Shown here piece after piece: positions 37,301 to 43,300 of a stretch of DNA of 64,000 nt. The notes under the pieces are model-generated. The model did no database searches. It saw nothing but the letters and a program-made list of their open reading frames with translations, and was not told the DNA's origin. The number at the start of each line of letters is the position of its first letter. Position 1 is the stretch's first letter. Position numbers and translations under genes: made by a program. The stretch comes from Patiria pectinifera (lineage: Eukaryota; Echinodermata; Asteroidea; Valvatida; Asterinidae), in assembly GCA_029964075.1 (NCBI GenBank), contig CM057129.1:15739430-15803429 (forward strand). Reading direction: 5' to 3'.

Positions 37301-40300
37301 CAAATAGCACAGAAAATGCATGTTAAGCATAATGCAATGTACATGTACTGTGCGATCGATTGAGCACGCTAGATGTCCAAAACGGCAGATCTTGCACCAT
37401 TCACGTGATAATGTCACGTGGATGCACGTGGATGCAAATCCTCAAAACAAATAATGAAGAGGTTATGAGTGCAACGGTAAGAATAATTTCATGAGGTGAC
37501 AGACGGAATGTTCCATTCTACAAGGAAACTTGGGCCTAATTTCAGGGAGCTTATAAGCAGAAAATGCTAAGCAAAAATCAGCAGAGTACCAGTCGAAAGC
37601 AGTATGCATTATGTGACATTTTGGCTGGTATTAACCTATTTTTGCTAAGACAATATTTTCCGTGCTTAGTAGAATTCTGTGCTTAAAAGCTCCACAAAAT
37701 TGGTCCCGGTGCCAAAATTTGCTCAAATGTTGAGCGGTTTTTATTTTCACCTGTTGCTGCATCTGCTGTTGCATCTCCAGGTAGTTAGCCGAGCCGAAGC
37801 CCATGTTGCCCAGACCCGACAGTCCCCCTAGGCCAAAGGGATTGGCACCCCCACCGCCCGGTGCCGGGGTGGTACCAGGGGTGGTGGTGGAGGACGTACT
37901 GGTGGAGGACGAGGAGGACTGTGGGCGTGCCGCGGTGGCTGCCTGCTCTTGAGCCTGAGAGAGGGGGCACAATAAATACCGGGATGAACAGTGAGATGGA
38001 ACGGGGATAAACCTAATGTTTATGGACTGCGTGTGTGTGTGTGTGTATGAACAGTAAATGTGATGCGATCAAGTTAAATGAGTCGTTTGTCGACCCTGGT
38101 CTATTTTTTTTTTTTACAGATTTGAAAAGAGCACAATCTCAGCACTACTGCTGTGAAAACCGCATGCCGATATCATCTTTTAGCCTCTGAAGAAGAACTT
38201 GCTAAGTTCGCAACGTCAGGCCACACTAATTTTTAGATATCATCTTTAGTTCGAAATAAGTCGGAACACCAAGAGATGTGATGAGGTGATGTGATGAGGT
38301 GGCCCTATTCTAGCCTGAATCTCTAAATGAAAATTCCCAACAAACGACTCTTTTCAGCTTGATCGCATCACAAATGTCTTTGTAATTGAGTGATGGGGTA
38401 CGTGTGTCTGGAGTAATTCAGCGGGAGGTTAATCATGGGTGACATGGAGGAAAAGTAAAAAAAATCACAAAATAATCGGCACTGGGTTTGAGGGTCGCTG
38501 AGACCTTCAGAACAAGATAGGGTCAGTGGTATGTATTTGTACAATGTAGTTGCCTAAATGCACTCCCTTAACTCTTTCAGTGCCAAAGTCGTACATGTAC
38601 GAGGTATATTTGTTAGTTCGAAGTGCCAACCTTGTACATGTACGAGGTAATGTTTGTACTTAAAATCGCCAAACCTCGTACATGTACGAGGTAGAGTAAG
38701 CATGTTATCACAAGGGGGCACTCTCGCTCTTTCTAATAATATCATTTTCATTCAAGTACGACCTGTATTTGTTTGTTTCATTCAAGTTCTTGCGAGAGGG
38801 CGCAGCACTGACACTCGTATTTTCTGCAAAAAGTGCGGAATTCCCCTGTGTGCAGGACAGTGTTTCAGGGTGTAGCACTATCGTGACTACTATTGACTTT
38901 CCAATGTACCAAGGATATACCAGAGAGCAACAACAAATATAGTGAGTAAAACTTATTTACTTTTTTTTTTACAGAATTTTGAACAATTAGAAAAAACGCT
39001 CGAAGTTGGGCACTTTAGGGTTAAACTTTTCAAATTTTGCAGGCACTGAAAGAGTTAAAATACCCATTTCTATGATTCCATAGAAACATTTAAAGGTGAA
39101 ACAAATTATGTTTTTGTTAAAGAATTCCAGATGTTGAAAAGGGATTCTTTTAAAATCCTGAAATCAAAAAAAAAAATCTTACACAAAAAAGCTGAAATCA
39201 GGAAAATTTGTATCATGAAGAAATTCACTATAAAATTTATGCTCCTAATATCTAACAGAACACTGGCTAGTTTTGGATCCTATAAATTCAGCAGGATAAG
39301 CATTGGTTGTGCTATTCTTGCTCTTCAATAAATTCAATTTTTTATTCTCTTTAAAACAAAAGTTTAAACTTGTATGTTTTATTCCAACCAATCGACCAGG
39401 GGAATGTGTTGCCTAGTGGTTAGGGTGCGTGACTCATGATCAGAGGGTCCGGGGTTCGAATCCAGCTGCTGGTCATATGTTGTGTCCTTGGGCAAGCCAC
39501 TTGACCCCCACTTGCCCCTCTCCACCCAGGAGTATAAATGGGTACCGGCATTAGCAGGGGAGTAATCTGCAATGGACTAGCATCCCATCCAGGGGGAGTA
39601 TCAATATTCTCAGTCGTTTCATGCTTCTGAAACCAGAGATAAACGCCGGCCTGTTGGGCCACATTGGCTTGTGACAGACTTTACTTTACTTTTAATACTA
39701 AAAGTTTAAATTTGTATGTTTTATTCCAACCAATCGACCCCCTCCCCCCTTTTTGGGTGGTGAAAGGGGGGGGGAGGCCTCTCCAATACTCTGTAAAAAA
39801 GTTTTTTATTTTGAGCACAAACAGATCTGCCTTGCAAGCAAACTGGCTTTTGGCCTGTTCACTACTGATACTGATTGTGGAGCAGGAACCAGCCTATCCT
39901 GCGAGAATGGAATTATTGTCAGGCTGCAAAGAATTTTGAAATTTGTAAGTAATGTTTCAATAACTAAACGTGGGCTGACTGTTTCAGTCGATGTCTCATT
40001 CAAAAGTCAATGACTGTTTTATTGCTGTGAAAATAGCAATTTAGAAAAGCAAACTATTTTTTAAGATGAAAGTCGAAAATAGCATTGAGGAAAGCAACTT
40101 AAACATTGTCGAAACACTGAAGCTTTCGACAATGAACTTCCAGGTTATTTAAAAGTGTGAGCTGCAAATAATGTAATTTTAACAAAAAACAACATTGATA
40201 ACCTACCTTGTTAGTAGACTTAATGACAAGATGAACCGTCAACCCATCCTTAATTGCTGGAAGAAAAAGACAAAATATACATTTTATTTTCACAAAAATG

Positions 40301-43300
40301 AGTAACTGTCATATTTTTATTTGATGCCAACATTTTGTTTGAATCAAAAGACTAAAATCCAACATGGCTTAACCGGCCAGCTGACCCCACCATCTTGGTG
40401 GTCGAGTGGTAAAATGTCTGTACTAGTAAGCAGGAGGTCATGGGTTTGAGTCCATCCCAAGTAAGCTGATGATTTTTTTTTCTCGCAAGTCCCTGGACCA
40501 CACTGAGTACACAGCGTTTATACATAAACACGGCAAAAAAGAAAGTCCACACCTATTGGAGGGGTCATCATTTTGAAATCGATCGTTTAACATGATGACG
40601 TCATTTATATAGATCTTTGGGGAAGTTTGTTAGCTACATTTTGATACCCCGTCCAAGATTGACAACGGTTTGTGAAAAATGATGCAGTCTGAAAAGTTGC
40701 AAATTTAAAGATTACGCAAGGACATCCGGGCATATCCGTTGGACATTCATAGCGAAATCCTAAAGATTTCTACCACGAATTCAAGAATGAGCAACAAAGC
40801 TCCAAGAATATGCACGAATAGCCACGAATAAAACTACGAATAAGTACAGTTATCCTACGGATGTCCCACAGTTGATTTTCATGACGGTTCACCGCAGAAG
40901 TTATAAACAGTTTCAAACTTCGTTCACCACAGAAGTTATAAACAGTTTCAAACTTCCGTAGCCCCTCAATGAATACCCAAGGAAGATGACGGATAACCAC
41001 GGATGTACTAAGGATGAAAACGGTACTCCCAGGGTTTATTACGAATTTCAAGCCGTGGAGATCCGTAGCTCCAAACCATGAATGTGTGACTTGAGCCTAA
41101 AAATGCTGGCCAGAGGGATTGGGGCTGAATGCATTACAAGAATCAAATCCAAGCCTATCCTTAGTCCAAGACAACAGTTAGACCAAGGCCATTTTCAATT
41201 GTCTTACAGTGTGTTTCTAAAGTTTCGGCGTCTTTCAGAATCTTGCCAGCAAATATACAGCACAGCTGCTCTGGAGGTGCATTGAACTTCTTTGATATCT
41301 CTTCCTTGAACTGCAACAAAAACCCAAAAGGATAAAATCAATGCTTACACATGTGCTTTCTTCATCATTTCAAGGTCTATCACAGTATATATGCATACAA
41401 TTAACACTTGTGCAGGTAGGCCTACACGTAAAAACAATGTTGAATGGAGAAAGTGGATCTCTTCCTTCCATATTATAGCCTTAACCATAACCCACCTCAC
41501 TCCTCCAAAATCCTCCTGGCGGTTTTGGAGGATTCTAGAGGATTGAGGATGAATGGTGATTGAATAAAATGAGGATTCTGGAGGATTGAGGATGAATGGT
41601 GATTGAAGCACATGAAGATTTTGGAGGATTGAGGATGAATGGTGATTGAAGCACATGAGGATTTTGGAGGATTGAGGATGAATGGTGAATGAAGCACAAG
41701 AGGATTTTGGAGGATTTTGGATGAATGCATTTTGAGGCAGGACTGTCTGATGATTTTGAAGGATTTGGCGTTGGTTATCCTTCATTTAAACACGAGTGCA
41801 AAGTTTTGGGATGAGGAGGATTTTGGAGGATTGAGGATGAATGCATTTTGAGGCAGGACTGTCTGACAATTTTGAAAAATTTAGGCAGAGTTGAAAAATT
41901 TTGGAGGATTTTGGAGGATTGAGGATGGTTGTAAGCAACAAGGGCCTAGGGGGTTAGGGTTAATGTAGGTTATGTAAGAACGCGTGTTTGAATACCCCAA
42001 GGTGGAAACATCACATGATACGTTGGGCGTCCTACACCAATCACCAAAATGAGACAACAGCACGAGATTTGATTTGGCTTTGCCATCTACCGTACAGTAC
42101 TAATTTGCAAGCCAAAATTGATCACAATCTTTCACCACAATGCTTATTAAAGTGGGACCAAAACAAGGCCTGAGTTATCAGAAACAAAACAAAAAGTTTG
42201 TAATCCAATGGAAACTAGGTCTACATATATATATTTCGAAAAATAGAAAGAGATAATGTGACATAATTTGTTTAAATGACATCATAAACATGCCAACGCG
42301 ACGTCATTCCGTGATTGGAGCACGTGCACTGCACGCAAATCCAGTCCCTGTAGACTTGCAGGCAAGTCACTAGATTATCCGGGAATGGCTAGTCCAGGTT
42401 GGACGCCGTTGTGTACTTGCAACGGAGTCCAGGGTATGAATCTCTCCTGCCATAGCGAAAAAAAAATTATAACACATTTTTTGCATTTTTTTACCTGACA
42501 GAGGAAGCTGAAATTTCGCTTAAATATTCCTTGTGTCCAGAATTGTGCCTGCGCTGGGTTTAGAACAGGCAAATATGTCAGTGGGCGGCGTAGTTACCGA
42601 AAATAAACCGCAATTCCACGCTTTCGTTGAAAACATTTTCAGTACAAACTACCCGTGTTAGAATTACGTGCGCGCATGCATGCACACCTAGCACGCTGCC
42701 GCCACGGCAGCAAATGGCACGCGCGTGTACGTCTTTACGCGTAGAGTTCGTGCTGAAAATGTTTTCAACGCAAGCGTAGAACTTGTGGTTTATTTTGGGT
42801 AAACACACCGCCCACACACATATTTGCCTTTTCTAAAACCTGCGCATGCACAATTCTGGACACAAGGAATATGTAAGCAAAATTTCAGCTTCCTCCGTCA
42901 GGTAAAAATTATGAAAAAAATGTGTTATAATTTTTTTCGCTATGGTGGTAGAATTTATACCCTGGACGTCTTTCGTCTGGTGCGTTGTCGCGGAAAGCAA
43001 GACAACGAGAATGCTTTCCACGACAACGCATCAGACGAAAATTGAACTCACTTGCGGTGCCTGAAAGCGGTGTGGTATACATCGCACGTGCAGATTTTTT
43101 TTCAATGTCATCACGTGAGGCATGCATTTACATAATTAACCAAACAAAATGGACGACAGCCGTTGGAACCGGACATTTTTTTATGGACAAGCCACCGAAA
43201 TCATCAAGATTTTTCACATTTGTTTTTTTTGTGGTCTGTTTCAAGACGATCATTAGCTTCGTGAATGACTGCTGAATACTATGAGGTTTGTAAATGAAAT

